DNA of 64,000 nucleotides. It comes from Denitrobaculum sp965225735. Its GTDB lineage: Bacteria; Pseudomonadota; Alphaproteobacteria; Kiloniellales; Kiloniellaceae. The notes below the pieces were generated by a model. It was given only the letters and a program-made list of their open reading frames with translations, was not told the DNA's origin and searched no databases. Shown here piece by piece: positions 1 to 8,111 of this stretch. Every line of letters begins with the position of its first letter. The first letter of the stretch is position 1. The translations under genes were made by a program, and so were the position numbers. The stretch spans positions 124,001 through 188,000 of the forward strand of contig CBDDBN010000026.1 in NCBI GenBank assembly GCA_965225735.1, read 5' to 3'.

Positions 1-235
1 GCCGGCGCGGCCAGAAGCGCCAGACGAAGGGCGAGACAGCAATGGCGGCGACGGTGAAACGCAAGGCCAGCATGTCGTAAATTGTCAGGGTCTGAACCAC
101 GCCGAACCTGGAGACCACGACCCAGCCCGACCAGACAAAAACCACCGTCAGCGCAGCCAGCCACCCGAACAGCGGCCGGACCGGCTGAGAGGCAGGAGAC
201 GCAGCAGCGGTCGTAGCGCCGCTTCCGTCAGTCAT
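1..235 (-). CDS. DMT (EamA) family transporter, N-terminal part
   Basis: Only the first 78 codons lie in the window; the gene runs off the left edge. From ATG at 235 the protein starts with a Ser/Ala/Thr-rich tail and then GWLAALTVVFVWSGWVVVSR, a first membrane helix with the Trp-Ser-Gly pattern of drug/metabolite exporters, followed by LTIYDMLALRF, where EamA proteins carry their conserved loop into helix 2. Substrate unknown. It lies 5' to and on the same strand as the ABM gene's stop, but 30 bp apart and it is the downstream gene, so the two could be cotranscribed. Confidence 0.75.
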   Translation of the reverse strand, partial: MTDGSGATTAAASPASQPVRPLFGWLAALTVVFVWSGWVVVSRFGVVQTLTIYDMLALRFTVAAIAVSPFVWRFWPRR

Positions 236-265
236 AAAAAGCCGGTCCTTTTGCGGAGGAGACCG

Positions 266-553
266 TCACGCAATCTTGCTCATTTCGTTGAGCTGGAAGT
301 CGGCGACCGCGCCCTCGGTGGCCGCCCGGTAGGCGGCGAGATGGGGCTGGTTCATATGCGCCTGCCAAAGCGCGCGGCTCTCCCAGATCTCATAAAAGAC
401 GAAGAAGCCGGGCTGGCCGTTATCCTGATGCAGATCGTACTGGACGCAACCTTCCTCGGCGCGCGTGGGCGCCACCAGCTTTTCCAGTTCGCTGCGGACA
501 AGCTCTTCTTTGCCGGGCGCGGCAGTGATCTGGGCGAGAATAATCAGGGGCAT
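266..553 (-). CDS. Putative quinol monooxygenase, ABM domain (YgiN-like)
   Basis: The 95-residue protein has the size and pattern of the antibiotic-biosynthesis-monooxygenase fold: MPLIILAQITAAPGKEELV at the start, then EEGCVQYDLHQDN, the FFVFYEIWESRALWQAHMNQ strand-helix, and a tail beginning HLAAYRAA. Such small dimeric proteins often oxidise quinols or act as accessory oxygenases without cofactor. I chose the ATG at 553 because family members begin directly with the first beta strand; a TTG at 586 is in frame but adds a low-complexity tail. It may be cotranscribed with the DMT exporter to its left. Confidence 0.8.
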   Translation of the reverse strand: MPLIILAQITAAPGKEELVRSELEKLVAPTRAEEGCVQYDLHQDNGQPGFFVFYEIWESRALWQAHMNQPHLAAYRAATEGAVADFQLNEMSKIA

Positions 554-901
554 GAGAAACTGTCCATTCGAAGGGGGGAGAAGCAAATATCGGGGGAAGC
601 CACGGCCGATGCAAGCGCCGCGACACAGTCCAAGCGCGCGGCGATATCCGGGCCAGTCTCACAACATATGGGACAAAACTGCCCGCGTTTTGGACAAAAC
701 GCTGCCCGGCCCTTCCCTTTTCATTCGTAAACAGTCATGGCTCACGCCGGAAAGGAGATCGCCTCGTCTCGGATCTGTGGGCTGCCCCGGCGCTGTATCG
801 GCGCATAGCGTTCCCGCTTCCTGAAAGGCGGCTTCGAAAATTTGGTCCATTCGCTACCACGCAGGTCTTCGATGCGTTGGCGACACGGCGGGAGACAAGA
901 A
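554..901. other. Intergenic region before the PEP-CTERM genes
   Basis: The 348 bp hold no convincing gene on either strand. They separate a minus-strand gene from the plus-strand PEP-CTERM pair, so promoters for both should lie here. The only structure I see is a GTTTTG/CAAAAC-type palindrome at 685-702 and a nearby direct repeat of GGACAAAAC (681-side and 692-side copies). Confidence 0.5.
685..702. promoter_or_regulatory. Perfect inverted repeat upstream of the PEP-CTERM pair
   Basis: GCGTTTTG and CAAAACGC form perfect 8-bp arms around GA. The element lies about 200 bp upstream of the first PEP-CTERM start codon and 132 bp upstream of the ABM gene start. It has the shape of a dimeric regulator's operator. 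A GGACAAAAC word recurs just upstream of it. No regulator can be assigned from sequence alone. Confidence 0.35.
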
Positions 902-1525
902 ATGAAGTCTTTTAAATCGGCAGCGGAACGCGGAGGCAGGATCCTAAAAGCCTCCTTCGGAGCGCTCCTGCTCGGCGGGCTGCTCGCGGCCTTTACCCCG
1001 AGCGCGCAGGCGACTTTGATTGGGCAGACAGTCGGCTGTACTGTCACAAGCGGCCCAAACCAAATCTGCTCTTCCGATAGTGCTGTGGTCCAAACCACCG
1101 GCCCCGAATTCGTTGTGGGGCTTAGCCTGCTGGACCTTTGGGATATCGACATCGGGCCGAGTTCAATTCATATCGATGGTATCCTTGATAATTTCACATT
1201 CACAGACGCGTTCGATGTCAGGTTAAACGATCTGTTCTGGCTTGGAAGCCCCAACGCCGTGATCACAGGTTTTCAGCTCGTGGTCAGCGGCGTGACGGGC
1301 TTCGTTGAGGGAGACATCTCCTTTTCCGACAACAGTCTCAGCTTCGATCCAGGCAGCAACGCAATTTGGGACCCGGACGCGTTTGCAACCATCACCCTGA
1401 TCACGGCAAACCACGGACCAAGTCTGGCCGTACCGGAACCCGCAACGCTGGCGCTCTTCGGTCTGGGATTGGCCAGTCTAGGGCTGCTGGGTCTGAGCTT
1501 CACCCGGCGTCGAAAGGCAGACTGA
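902..1525 (+). CDS. PEP-CTERM sorting domain protein (copy 1)
   Basis: A 207-residue exported protein. Residues ~14-38 form a signal peptide (LGGLLAAFTPSAQA). The C-terminus carries a complete PEP-CTERM signal: VPEPATLALFGLGL from about residue 177, a hydrophobic helix, then the basic end TRRRKAD. In known systems an exosortase in the inner membrane cuts at such tails and the protein ends up at the surface or in the exopolysaccharide matrix; no exosortase gene is in this window. Start chosen at ATG 902, behind GGGAG; an upstream in-frame start at 842 adds a non-signal-like extension. It is a paralogue of the next gene (same leader, LFWLG, VSGVTGF and DISFSDN blocks). Confidence 0.88.
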   Translation: MKSFKSAAERGGRILKASFGALLLGGLLAAFTPSAQATLIGQTVGCTVTSGPNQICSSDSAVVQTTGPEFVVGLSLLDLWDIDIGPSSIHIDGILDNFTFTDAFDVRLNDLFWLGSPNAVITGFQLVVSGVTGFVEGDISFSDNSLSFDPGSNAIWDPDAFATITLITANHGPSLAVPEPATLALFGLGLASLGLLGLSFTRRRKAD

Positions 1526-1591
1526 CCGCCAACGAAGCCCAACCACCACTGATGTCCGTATCAGCACCGGCGAAACTGCGAGGTACCCAGC

Positions 1592-2239
1592 GTGAAACTC
1601 TTTAATTCTGCATTGAAAAAGGGGTCCACGGCCCTGCAAATCTCTCTGGGAGCGCTCCTGTTGGGTGGGCTGCTCGCGGCCTTTACCCCGAGCGCGCAGG
1701 CAACACTGATCGGGCAGACGGTGGGTTGCGCCACCTCCTCCGATCTTGCCTCGAGCGGTATCGTTTGCTCTAGCGAAACTGCGGTGGTTCAAAGCCCAGG
1801 AGAGGAATTCACCGTTGTTAGCGTCACAATACCCGCTCCCGGAATTGTATTTGAGACCCCGTTTATTACGATCGACATCGATGAGAATTCAATTGTCATT
1901 GAGCCAGTTGACGGTACTTCGTTTCGCAGCCAGGGGGTGTTGGACGTGTCTTTGTCCGATCTATTCTGGCTTGGAGATCCGGATGCCGTGATCACCGGTT
2001 TCGATCTGTCGGTGAGTGGCGTGACGGGCTTTGACGAGACGGACATCTCCTTCTCCGACAATGCCATGGGATTTGCCCTAGGGGACGGCGCCGAGTGGGA
2101 CGTAGGGTCATCTGCCACCATCACGCTCCTGACAGGAGACAGCGGACCCAGCCTGGCCGTACCCGAGCCTGCCACCTTTGCGCTCTTCGGTCTGGGTCTG
2201 GCAGGTCTTGGTGTCGCTCGACGCAGGAAGACGGCCTAG
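1592..2239 (+). CDS. PEP-CTERM sorting domain protein (copy 2)
   Basis: Tandem paralogue of the preceding gene, 66 bp downstream. Its 215 residues have the same signal peptide core (LGALLLGGLLAAFTPSAQAT), the shared middle blocks DLFWLG-PDAVITGF and DISFSDN, and a PEP-CTERM tail VPEPATFALFGLGLAGLG followed by ARRRKTA. The leader regions of the two genes are nearly identical in DNA, whereas the region after residue ~45 has diverged and gained about 10 residues, which points to an old duplication with conserved export and sorting signals. Start GTG at 1592 after GAGGT. Mature domain has no recognised fold; its even mix of hydrophobic and Asp/Ser-Thr residues suggests beta strands. Confidence 0.86.
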   Translation: MKLFNSALKKGSTALQISLGALLLGGLLAAFTPSAQATLIGQTVGCATSSDLASSGIVCSSETAVVQSPGEEFTVVSVTIPAPGIVFETPFITIDIDENSIVIEPVDGTSFRSQGVLDVSLSDLFWLGDPDAVITGFDLSVSGVTGFDETDISFSDNAMGFALGDGAEWDVGSSATITLLTGDSGPSLAVPEPATFALFGLGLAGLGVARRRKTA

Positions 2240-2243
2240 TTCG

Positions 2244-2702
2244 CTATCCGGGAACCTCGATGTCGAAGTGCAGGACGTCTTCGCGCGTGCCCAGCTTACT
2301 GTAGAGCGCAATCGCCGGCGGGTCGGTCACGTCCGCCTGGACGAAAATGACGTAGGCCCCGCGGGCAGCGGCCATGCTTTTCAACTCCTCGATCAGCGCC
2401 GTGGCGACACCCTCGCGCCGCCGATCTTCCACGACGGCGAGGTCGTAGATATAGATCTCGCTGCGTGCCTGCTCGAACTTTTTCAAAACATAGGCAGCCA
2501 GTCCGCCGATCACCCGGCCCTCTTCCTGCGCCGCCAGAGCGATGAAAGTCCCGCTCCCCAGCAGATCTTCGAGGTAGGCCCTATCCGGCTGCGCCCCGCA
2601 ATAAGTCGCCTTGTCCTCGAAGACTTCGCCGAACAGGCTCAGCAGATCGTGGAAAGTCTCCGTATCTTTCGCGTCAAGTTGGCGGATTGAGAAGCTTGCC
2701 AT
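2244..2702 (-). CDS. GNAT acetyltransferase, AAC(3)-I-like
   Basis: This 152-residue protein reads like the AAC(3)-I branch of aminoglycoside N-acetyltransferases: LFGEVFEDKATYCGAQPD, then FIALAAQEEGRVIGGLAAYV, then SEIYIYDLAVVEDRRREGVA (residues 81-100, acetyl-CoA loop R-x-x-G-x-A), then GAYVIFVQADVTDPPAIALY and a C-terminal HFDI. The YVLKKFEQARSEIYIYDLAV stretch is the strongest family mark. Family members acetylate the 3-amino group of gentamicin-type drugs; whether this one does is untested. Start ATG 2702 preferred over GTG 2720 by similarity to the family N-terminus. The stop lies 4 bp from the convergent PEP-CTERM gene. Confidence 0.82.
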   Translation of the reverse strand: MASFSIRQLDAKDTETFHDLLSLFGEVFEDKATYCGAQPDRAYLEDLLGSGTFIALAAQEEGRVIGGLAAYVLKKFEQARSEIYIYDLAVVEDRRREGVATALIEELKSMAAARGAYVIFVQADVTDPPAIALYSKLGTREDVLHFDIEVPG

Positions 2703-2733
2703 AGGCTTTAGGTTTCCCACTGCTCACGCGTGC

Positions 2734-4041
2734 TTAAGTCGCAACCTGAAGCGCCGCCACGTCCTCCGTATCCAGGCGGTTGAGCGCACCCATGGCGAGG
2801 CCCTTGAAGACCAGTGCCGCCTCGTCGCCGAGTGTTTCATAGGTAAGCTCGCCGCGCAGATCTTCCACCAGACTCTGCTCGAAACCGTCCCGCAAGCCCT
2901 CTTCCAGCAGGTCCATGGTGCGCGTACCGCTGCCGGTGAAAGCGACAGGCACGGGACCGATCAGCGCAAAAAGTCGCCCGAGACCGAAACCGATGGCGCA
3001 GCCTGCCTCCCGGTAGGCGGCGAGCGCGCGTTCGTCGCCGCTGCGCGCCAGTTCTTCGATCCGGATCATCTCCTCCGCGCTTGGCGGCGCGACCAGTTTC
3101 TGATCGTCATTGCCGGTGGCCCGCCGCCAGATGGCATAGTCCGCCGCATAGGCTTCGACACAGCCACGCCGGCCGCAGCGGCAGAGCGCGCCTTCCGGCA
3201 CATGGTTCATGTGGCCGAACTCCACCGCGGAATCTCGCAGGCCCACCAGCGGCGCGCCGTCGAGGAACAGTCCCATGCCGACGCCGTAACCGATCAGGAT
3301 CGCGGCAAAGCGTTCCCTGTAACGTGGCGGATCGATCCATTGCAGCGCCTCGGTCATGGCAGCGCAGTCATTCATCACCGAAACAGGCACCCCGAAACGG
3401 CGGGAGAAGCGCCGGCCCAGGTCGATCTCGCGCGCCCTCAGCACCGGCGACCAGAGGATCTTCACGCCGGCGCCGTCGGTGATGCCCTGAACCGAAACCT
3501 CGATGCGCGACAGGGCCCCGACCTCATCGGAGGTATCCTCCAGAAGACCGACAACCGCATCGCCGATCGTTCGAATGAAATCGCCGCGCTGCAGTTCCAG
3601 GGCCGCCACGTCGACATGGCTTTCGCCGCGCTCCCGCCCCGCGTAGTCAACCAGCTTTAAACGGATCCGGTTGACCGCGATCATCACGGCCACCACGCAG
3701 CCGTGACTCGGATTGAGCGACAGCTTGACCTGCGGCCGACCCCGGCTTTTCGCGGTGCCTGCCTCGCCCTCGGCCTGTACCAGAATGTTTTCGTCCAACA
3801 GAGTCGAGGTGATGCCCGAGACGGCCGCCGGGCTGAGGCCGGTGGCCTGCCCCAAAGCCGTACGCGACTGCGCGCCTTCGCGCCGAAGAGCCCGCAGAAT
3901 CAAAGCCCTATTGTTCTCGCGCACCAGATCGATGGTTGCCTTGCGGATGTCTCGCTCCCTCTGTTCTCTGCGCCTTTTTCTCTCTTCCGACGATGATGTC
4001 GTACATCGTCCCAGAGCGGCGCTTGAGCAATATGTTGACAC
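2734..4041 (-). CDS. ROK family transcriptional repressor (XylR/NagC type)
   Basis: Up to 435 residues: a basic N-terminal stretch, a winged helix-turn-helix (SRTALGQATGLSPAAVSGIT), and a ROK sugar-binding domain with the zinc motif HMNHVPEG-CRCGRRGC near residue 290. ROK repressors bind sugar or sugar phosphate and control transport operons. It is divergent from the xylF-type operon, which fits control of xylose-like sugar uptake. The start is uncertain: GTG 4041 is the longest choice, but the operator-like repeat at 3992-4010 would then lie inside the gene, so translation may begin further in (for example near the Val-Arg-Glu-Asn at the head of the winged helix). Confidence 0.85.
   Translation of the reverse strand: MSTYCSSAALGRCTTSSSEERKRRREQRERDIRKATIDLVRENNRALILRALRREGAQSRTALGQATGLSPAAVSGITSTLLDENILVQAEGEAGTAKSRGRPQVKLSLNPSHGCVVAVMIAVNRIRLKLVDYAGRERGESHVDVAALELQRGDFIRTIGDAVVGLLEDTSDEVGALSRIEVSVQGITDGAGVKILWSPVLRAREIDLGRRFSRRFGVPVSVMNDCAAMTEALQWIDPPRYRERFAAILIGYGVGMGLFLDGAPLVGLRDSAVEFGHMNHVPEGALCRCGRRGCVEAYAADYAIWRRATGNDDQKLVAPPSAEEMIRIEELARSGDERALAAYREAGCAIGFGLGRLFALIGPVPVAFTGSGTRTMDLLEEGLRDGFEQSLVEDLRGELTYETLGDEAALVFKGLAMGALNRLDTEDVAALQVAT
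3992..4010. promoter_or_regulatory. Possible ROK operator (inverted repeat)
   Basis: GATGT-CGT-ACATC is a perfect 5-bp-arm repeat (3995-4007) that extends to 8-bp arms with one mismatch over 3992-4010. It sits in the divergent region between the ROK gene and xylF, 140 bp before the xylF start codon. Inference from position and symmetry only. Confidence 0.4.
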
Positions 4042-4150
4042 AGCCCATCTCTCATGTCACATTTTTTTCGAGGCGTGAAATAAATAGATAACGACGCCCG
4101 CCTCATTGACAGGTGACGCGTCGACTGCAGCAGAAATCGGGAGGAATTCT

Positions 4151-5185
4151 ATGAAAAAATTTATGCTCGGCCTGGCTGGCGCAGCCATGGCAGCAAGCTT
4201 TGCGGGCACGGCGCTCGCACAGGACATCACCGTCGGTGTGTCCTGGTCCAACTTTCAGGAAGAACGCTGGAAGACCGATGAGGCCGCGATCAAAGCGGCG
4301 CTCGAAGCCGCCGGCGCCAAGTACATCTCGGCGGACGCTCAGTCCTCCTCGTCCAAGCAGCTTTCGGACGTGGAAAGCCTGATCGCGCGCGGTGCCACTG
4401 CGCTGATCATCTTGGCGCAGGACTCCAGCGCCATCGGCCCGGCGATCGACGCCGCCGACAACGAAGGCATTCCGGTGGTCGGCTATGACCGCCTGATCGA
4501 CGATGCCCGCGCCTTCTATCTCACCTTCGACAACGTCGAGGTCGGACGGATGCAGGCCCGCGCCGTGCTCGCCGCTCAGCCCAAGGGCAACTACGTCATG
4601 ATCAAGGGCTCGCCCACCGATCCCAACGCGGACTTCCTGCGCGGCGGTCAGCAGGAGATCATTCAGGCAGCTGTCGACTCCGGCGACATCAAGATCGTGG
4701 GCGAGGCCTACACCGACGGCTGGCTGCCCGCCAACGCTCAGCGCAATATGGAGCAGATCCTGACCGCCGCCGATAACAAGGTCGATGCGGTGATCGCCTC
4801 CAACGACGGCACCGCCGGTGGTGTTGTGGCCGCCCTTACCGCCCAGGGCATGGAAGGCATTCCGGTCTCCGGCCAGGACGGCGACCATGCGGCACTGAAC
4901 CGGGTCGCTCTTGGCACGCAGACGGTGTCGGTCTGGAAGGACGCGCGGGATCTCGGCAAGGCCGCCGGTGAAATCGCCGTCGCTCTGGCCAAGGGTGCAA
5001 AGATGGACGCGGTTGATGGCGCTCAGAGTTGGACCAGTCCCGGCGGCACCGGACTCACGGCTAAGTTCCTGGCACCGGTTCCGGTCACCCGGGCGAACCT
5101 GAACGACGTGATCGACGCCGGCTGGATCAAGAAAGACGCGCTCTGCGCTGGCGTGCCGGCGGGCACCGTCGACACCTGCGGATAA
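4151..5185 (+). CDS. xylF: Xylose-type ABC transporter substrate-binding protein
   Basis: A 344-residue periplasmic binding protein. Signal peptide 1-23 ends ALA before QDITVGVSWS. The XylF-like marks are NFQEERWKTDEAAIKAALEA, DAQSSSSKQLSDVESLIARG, VVGYDRLI, YLTFDNVEVGRMQA, and SGQDGDHAALNRV. Family knowledge: binds D-xylose or a related pentose and feeds it to XylH. ATG 4151 has a strong GGAGGAATTCT site. First gene of a three-gene operon and followed by an intrinsic terminator at 5210-5255, which would leave the binding protein more abundant than permease and ATPase. No xylose isomerase or kinase gene is nearby, so the exact sugar is open. Confidence 0.88.
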   Translation: MKKFMLGLAGAAMAASFAGTALAQDITVGVSWSNFQEERWKTDEAAIKAALEAAGAKYISADAQSSSSKQLSDVESLIARGATALIILAQDSSAIGPAIDAADNEGIPVVGYDRLIDDARAFYLTFDNVEVGRMQARAVLAAQPKGNYVMIKGSPTDPNADFLRGGQQEIIQAAVDSGDIKIVGEAYTDGWLPANAQRNMEQILTAADNKVDAVIASNDGTAGGVVAALTAQGMEGIPVSGQDGDHAALNRVALGTQTVSVWKDARDLGKAAGEIAVALAKGAKMDAVDGAQSWTSPGGTGLTAKFLAPVPVTRANLNDVIDAGWIKKDALCAGVPAGTVDTCG

Positions 5186-5209
5186 GCCGCTTCGGCGCTT
5201 AATTCGATA

Positions 5210-5255
5210 GGCGGCCCGGTCGGGTTCCGCTCCGGGAAAACCCGGGCCGCCTTTT
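5210..5255 (+). terminator. Intercistronic terminator after xylF
   Basis: GGCGGCCCGG (5210-5219) pairs perfectly with CCGGGCCGCC (5242-5251) and is followed by TTTT. It lies 25 bp after the xylF stop and 85 bp before the permease start, the usual place for a partial terminator that reduces expression of distal transporter genes. Confidence 0.75.
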
Positions 5256-5339
5256 AACTCTCGACCTTCACAGATATGCTGAGACGGATTTGGTGCCGCC
5301 GCTTATGGCGACGCTCCGATCTCGCATTGGGGATTGACC

Positions 5340-6605
5340 ATGCGTGAAGCCCTGTCCCGCGTAGTACGCACTCTACAGATCGATACCCGCCTTCTGGGCA
5401 TGATCGCCGCGCTGTTGATCATCTGGGTCCTGTTCGATCTGTTGACCGACGGGCGTTTCCTGACGCCGCGCAACCTCTTTAATCTCTCGGTCCAGACCGC
5501 CTCCGTCGCGGTCATGGCGACCGGCATGGTCTTCATCATCGTGACCCGGCACATCGACCTCTCAGTCGGTTCCCTGCTGGGCTTCATCGGCATGATCATT
5601 GGCTGGCTGCAGGCACAGGTTCTGCCCGATCTGCTGGGCATCGGCCATCCGGCCATCTGGATCATCACCATCTTCTGCGGCGCCCTGATCGGCGCGGCTG
5701 TCGGGGCGGCCCAGGGTTATATCGTCGGCTATCTTGCGGTCCCCGCCTTCATCGTAACGCTCGGCGGCTTGCTGGTCTGGCGCGGCGCGGCCTGGTGGGT
5801 TACAAGCGGCCAGACCGTCGCTCCCCTCGACAAAACCTTCACACTGCTAGGCGGTGGCGCGGAAGGCACGCTCGGCGCGACGGGGAGTTGGATCCTCGCG
5901 GCGCTCTGTTCTCTTGCCGCCGTCGCTCTGCTGTTCCTCTCGCGCAAGCGTAAGAAAGATCATGGTTTCGCAGTGAAACCCTTCGCCGCGGACATCGCGT
6001 TGGCCGGGATTTTCGTCGCCGTGATCTTCGGCTTCACCACCGTGATGAATGCCTACGCCATACCGGCCCGCGCCGCGGCGCGCATGTTCGCCGCCCGCGG
6101 CGAGACCATGCCGGAAGGCCTGGTGCTGTCCCACGGCATCGCGATCCCGGTGGTCATCGTGCTGGTGGTCGCGACGGTCATGACCGTCGTGGCCCGGCGC
6201 ACCCGTTTCGGACGCTATATCTTCGCGACCGGGGGCAACCCGGACGCCGCCGAGCTGGCCGGTGTCGATACCAAGAAGCTCACCGTCAAGGTCTTCGCCC
6301 TCATGGGCTTCCTGACCGCCATCGCAGCGGTCATCGCCTCGGCCCGCCTGCGCTCGGCGGCCAACGACCTGGGCACCCTGGACGAGCTACGAGTCATCGC
6401 CGCGGCGGTCATCGGCGGCACGGCCCTCTCGGGCGGTATCGGCACCATCTACGGCGCCATCCTCGGGGCCGTGGTCATGCAGTCGCTACAGTCCGGTATG
6501 GCCATGGTCGGCGTCGACGCGCCCCTGCAGTCCATCGTGGTCGGCCTGGTGCTGGTGCTCGCGGTCCTCGCCGACATCATCTATCGCCGCAAGACGGGAG
6601 ACTGA
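5340..6605 (+). CDS. xylH: Xylose-type ABC transporter permease
   Basis: A 421-residue polytopic membrane protein of the RbsC/XylH class with about ten hydrophobic segments; the family EAA-like loop is seen in ATGGNPDAAELAGVDTKKLT, and the hallmark SVGSLLGFIGM and GGTALSGGIGTIYGAILGA blocks are present. At 421 residues it is longer than ribose permeases and matches XylH, which has an extended central region (here residues ~200-250). ATG 5340 is preferred to the TTG two codons earlier because GGGGATT is well placed. It follows xylF after a terminator and precedes the ATPase by 3 bp. Confidence 0.88.
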   Translation: MREALSRVVRTLQIDTRLLGMIAALLIIWVLFDLLTDGRFLTPRNLFNLSVQTASVAVMATGMVFIIVTRHIDLSVGSLLGFIGMIIGWLQAQVLPDLLGIGHPAIWIITIFCGALIGAAVGAAQGYIVGYLAVPAFIVTLGGLLVWRGAAWWVTSGQTVAPLDKTFTLLGGGAEGTLGATGSWILAALCSLAAVALLFLSRKRKKDHGFAVKPFAADIALAGIFVAVIFGFTTVMNAYAIPARAAARMFAARGETMPEGLVLSHGIAIPVVIVLVVATVMTVVARRTRFGRYIFATGGNPDAAELAGVDTKKLTVKVFALMGFLTAIAAVIASARLRSAANDLGTLDELRVIAAAVIGGTALSGGIGTIYGAILGAVVMQSLQSGMAMVGVDAPLQSIVVGLVLVLAVLADIIYRRKTGD

Positions 6606-6608
6606 GCC

Positions 6609-7436
6609 ATGAACACGCAAGCTTCCCAAGCGGATCAGACACCAGCAGACGGCAAAGCACAAACGCCTCTCGTCGAGATGGACGACATCCATATCGCCTT
6701 CGGCGGCATCAAGGCGGTCGACGGCGTCAGCGTCGATCTCTATCCCGGTGAGGTGGTCGGCCTGCTCGGCCACAACGGCGCTGGCAAGTCGACCTTGATC
6801 AAGGCCCTATCCGGCGCTTACCGGCGCGACAGCGGCGACATTCGGATCAACGGCGAAACGGTCACCATCGAGAACCCGCGCGACGCCCGCCACCACAACA
6901 TCGAGACCATCTACCAGACCCTGGCGCTGGCGGACAATCTGGATGCGGCCTCTAACATCTTCCTGGGCCGCGAACTGGTTTCCAACGGCGGCTTTCTCGA
7001 CGACGACCGCATGGAGGCCGAAACCCGCAAGATCATGGGCCGCCTGAACCCGAACTTCAAAAAATTCTCCGCGCCGGTCAAAGCCCTTTCTGGCGGGCAG
7101 CGCCAGTCGGTCGCCATCGCCCGCGCCATCTACTTCGACGCCCGGGTTCTGATCATGGACGAACCCACCGCGGCACTGGGCCCGCAGGAAACCGCCCAGG
7201 TCGGCGAGCTGATCAAACAGCTCAAGTCCGAAGGCATCGGCATCTTCCTGATCTCCCACGACATCCACGACGTCTTCGACCTGGCCGACCGGGTCAGCGT
7301 CATGAAGAACGGTCAGCTCGTGGGCTCGGCCCGCACCGAAGACGTCACCAAGGACGAGGTGCTGGGCATGATCATCCTCGGCAAATGCCCACCTGGCGCG
7401 ACACCGGGACCGGGGGCGCTGGATGGGGAGGGGTAA
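6609..7436 (+). CDS. Sugar ABC transporter ATPase, single domain
   Basis: 275 residues with one complete nucleotide-binding domain: Walker A GHNGAGKST (54-62), Q-loop in IETIYQTLAL, signature LSGGQRQ, Walker B VLIMDEPTAAL, and H-loop ISHD. E. coli XylG has two fused domains; this transporter uses a single-domain ATPase that must dimerise, as in many alphaproteobacterial FrcA-type systems. The last ~55 codons (from 7273) are repeated at 8112-8275, so the 3' end may have been replaced by recombination. Last gene of the xylF operon. Confidence 0.88.
   Translation: MNTQASQADQTPADGKAQTPLVEMDDIHIAFGGIKAVDGVSVDLYPGEVVGLLGHNGAGKSTLIKALSGAYRRDSGDIRINGETVTIENPRDARHHNIETIYQTLALADNLDAASNIFLGRELVSNGGFLDDDRMEAETRKIMGRLNPNFKKFSAPVKALSGGQRQSVAIARAIYFDARVLIMDEPTAALGPQETAQVGELIKQLKSEGIGIFLISHDIHDVFDLADRVSVMKNGQLVGSARTEDVTKDEVLGMIILGKCPPGATPGPGALDGEG
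7273..7436 (+). repeat. Direct repeat, copy A: 3' end of the sugar ATPase gene
   Basis: This 164-bp stretch from TCTTCGACC to the stop codon matches 8112-8275 with about 16 differences and no gaps (about 90 % identity). Only three differences change an amino acid; the rest are silent. The two copies flank the orphan gene at 7682-8104. Confidence 0.9.
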
Positions 7437-7681
7437 CGGGCTTGATGGGCTGGTGCGCGATGTTGCACCCAATCGTTTGTAATCCCTAAGCCTATCTCAC
7501 TGTAATTGACCTCGTCGGACTTAACAGAACCATTGATCGAACTTCTTTTGTTTCAAATCGGATCGCTCGGGTTGTTTTATAGATCGCAGAGAGTCCGTGT
7601 GCTGCTACGGCAACTTGACCTGCCACGACAGGCAACATCTTTTTCACGTTGCGAAAGCCATCTCGGGACTGGGATCGAAAG

Positions 7682-8104
7682 ATGGACAATTCTAAACGAA
7701 ACACCCTTTTGAAGCGCATCGGCAACATTAACGCTGACGACTCCGTGCTGCCTCTCGTTTCCTTGGAGGAATTCTTTGAAGGAAACGATGATGGCGGATC
7801 AATTTGGTGCAATTTGTCTTCTGCGCCAGAACCAGGTGAAGTTTATGCGATATTGAAGTGCATCCGCGATCGTCACGACGTCTTGGATGTCAGAGTGCTC
7901 GTAACTCAGTTTGATGGCGGAGACGACGAATGGCCATTTTCTGACACTATCTACTTCCTGACGAATGGCGCACCCGATGATGTCATTTCATGGCTCGGCA
8001 CAGACTATGCGCCAAACGAGGTTTACGTTGAGGAAGATTTTGGGCGAGCCGAACAACTTGATTGTCCGAGCGGAATGCACATCGTTGCAGCTTGGTGGGA
8101 TTAA
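7682..8104 (+). CDS. Orphan acidic protein, possibly an immunity protein
   Basis: 140 residues, strongly acidic (EEFFEGNDDGGS, QFDGGDDEWPFSDT, YVEEDFGRAEQ), no signal peptide and no membrane helix. I do not recognise a named family with certainty; the WCNLSSAPEPGEVYAILKCI and DEWPFSDTIYFLT blocks look like a conserved small-protein family. Small, acidic, solitary genes of this kind are often immunity proteins of polymorphic toxins, but no toxin gene is next to it. Its base composition is visibly poorer in GC than the flanking operon, and it sits between the two copies of the ATPase 3' end, both signs of acquisition. Start ATG 7682 has only a weak ribosome site. Confidence 0.6.
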   Translation: MDNSKRNTLLKRIGNINADDSVLPLVSLEEFFEGNDDGGSIWCNLSSAPEPGEVYAILKCIRDRHDVLDVRVLVTQFDGGDDEWPFSDTIYFLTNGAPDDVISWLGTDYAPNEVYVEEDFGRAEQLDCPSGMHIVAAWWD

Positions 8105-8111
8105 ACGGTTT

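Noticed and set aside
2611..3660. Long plus-strand open frame opposite the ROK gene.
   Set aside because: It is a mirror of high-GC codon bias; the protein is Arg/His-rich and has no family, while the minus frame is a clear ROK regulator.
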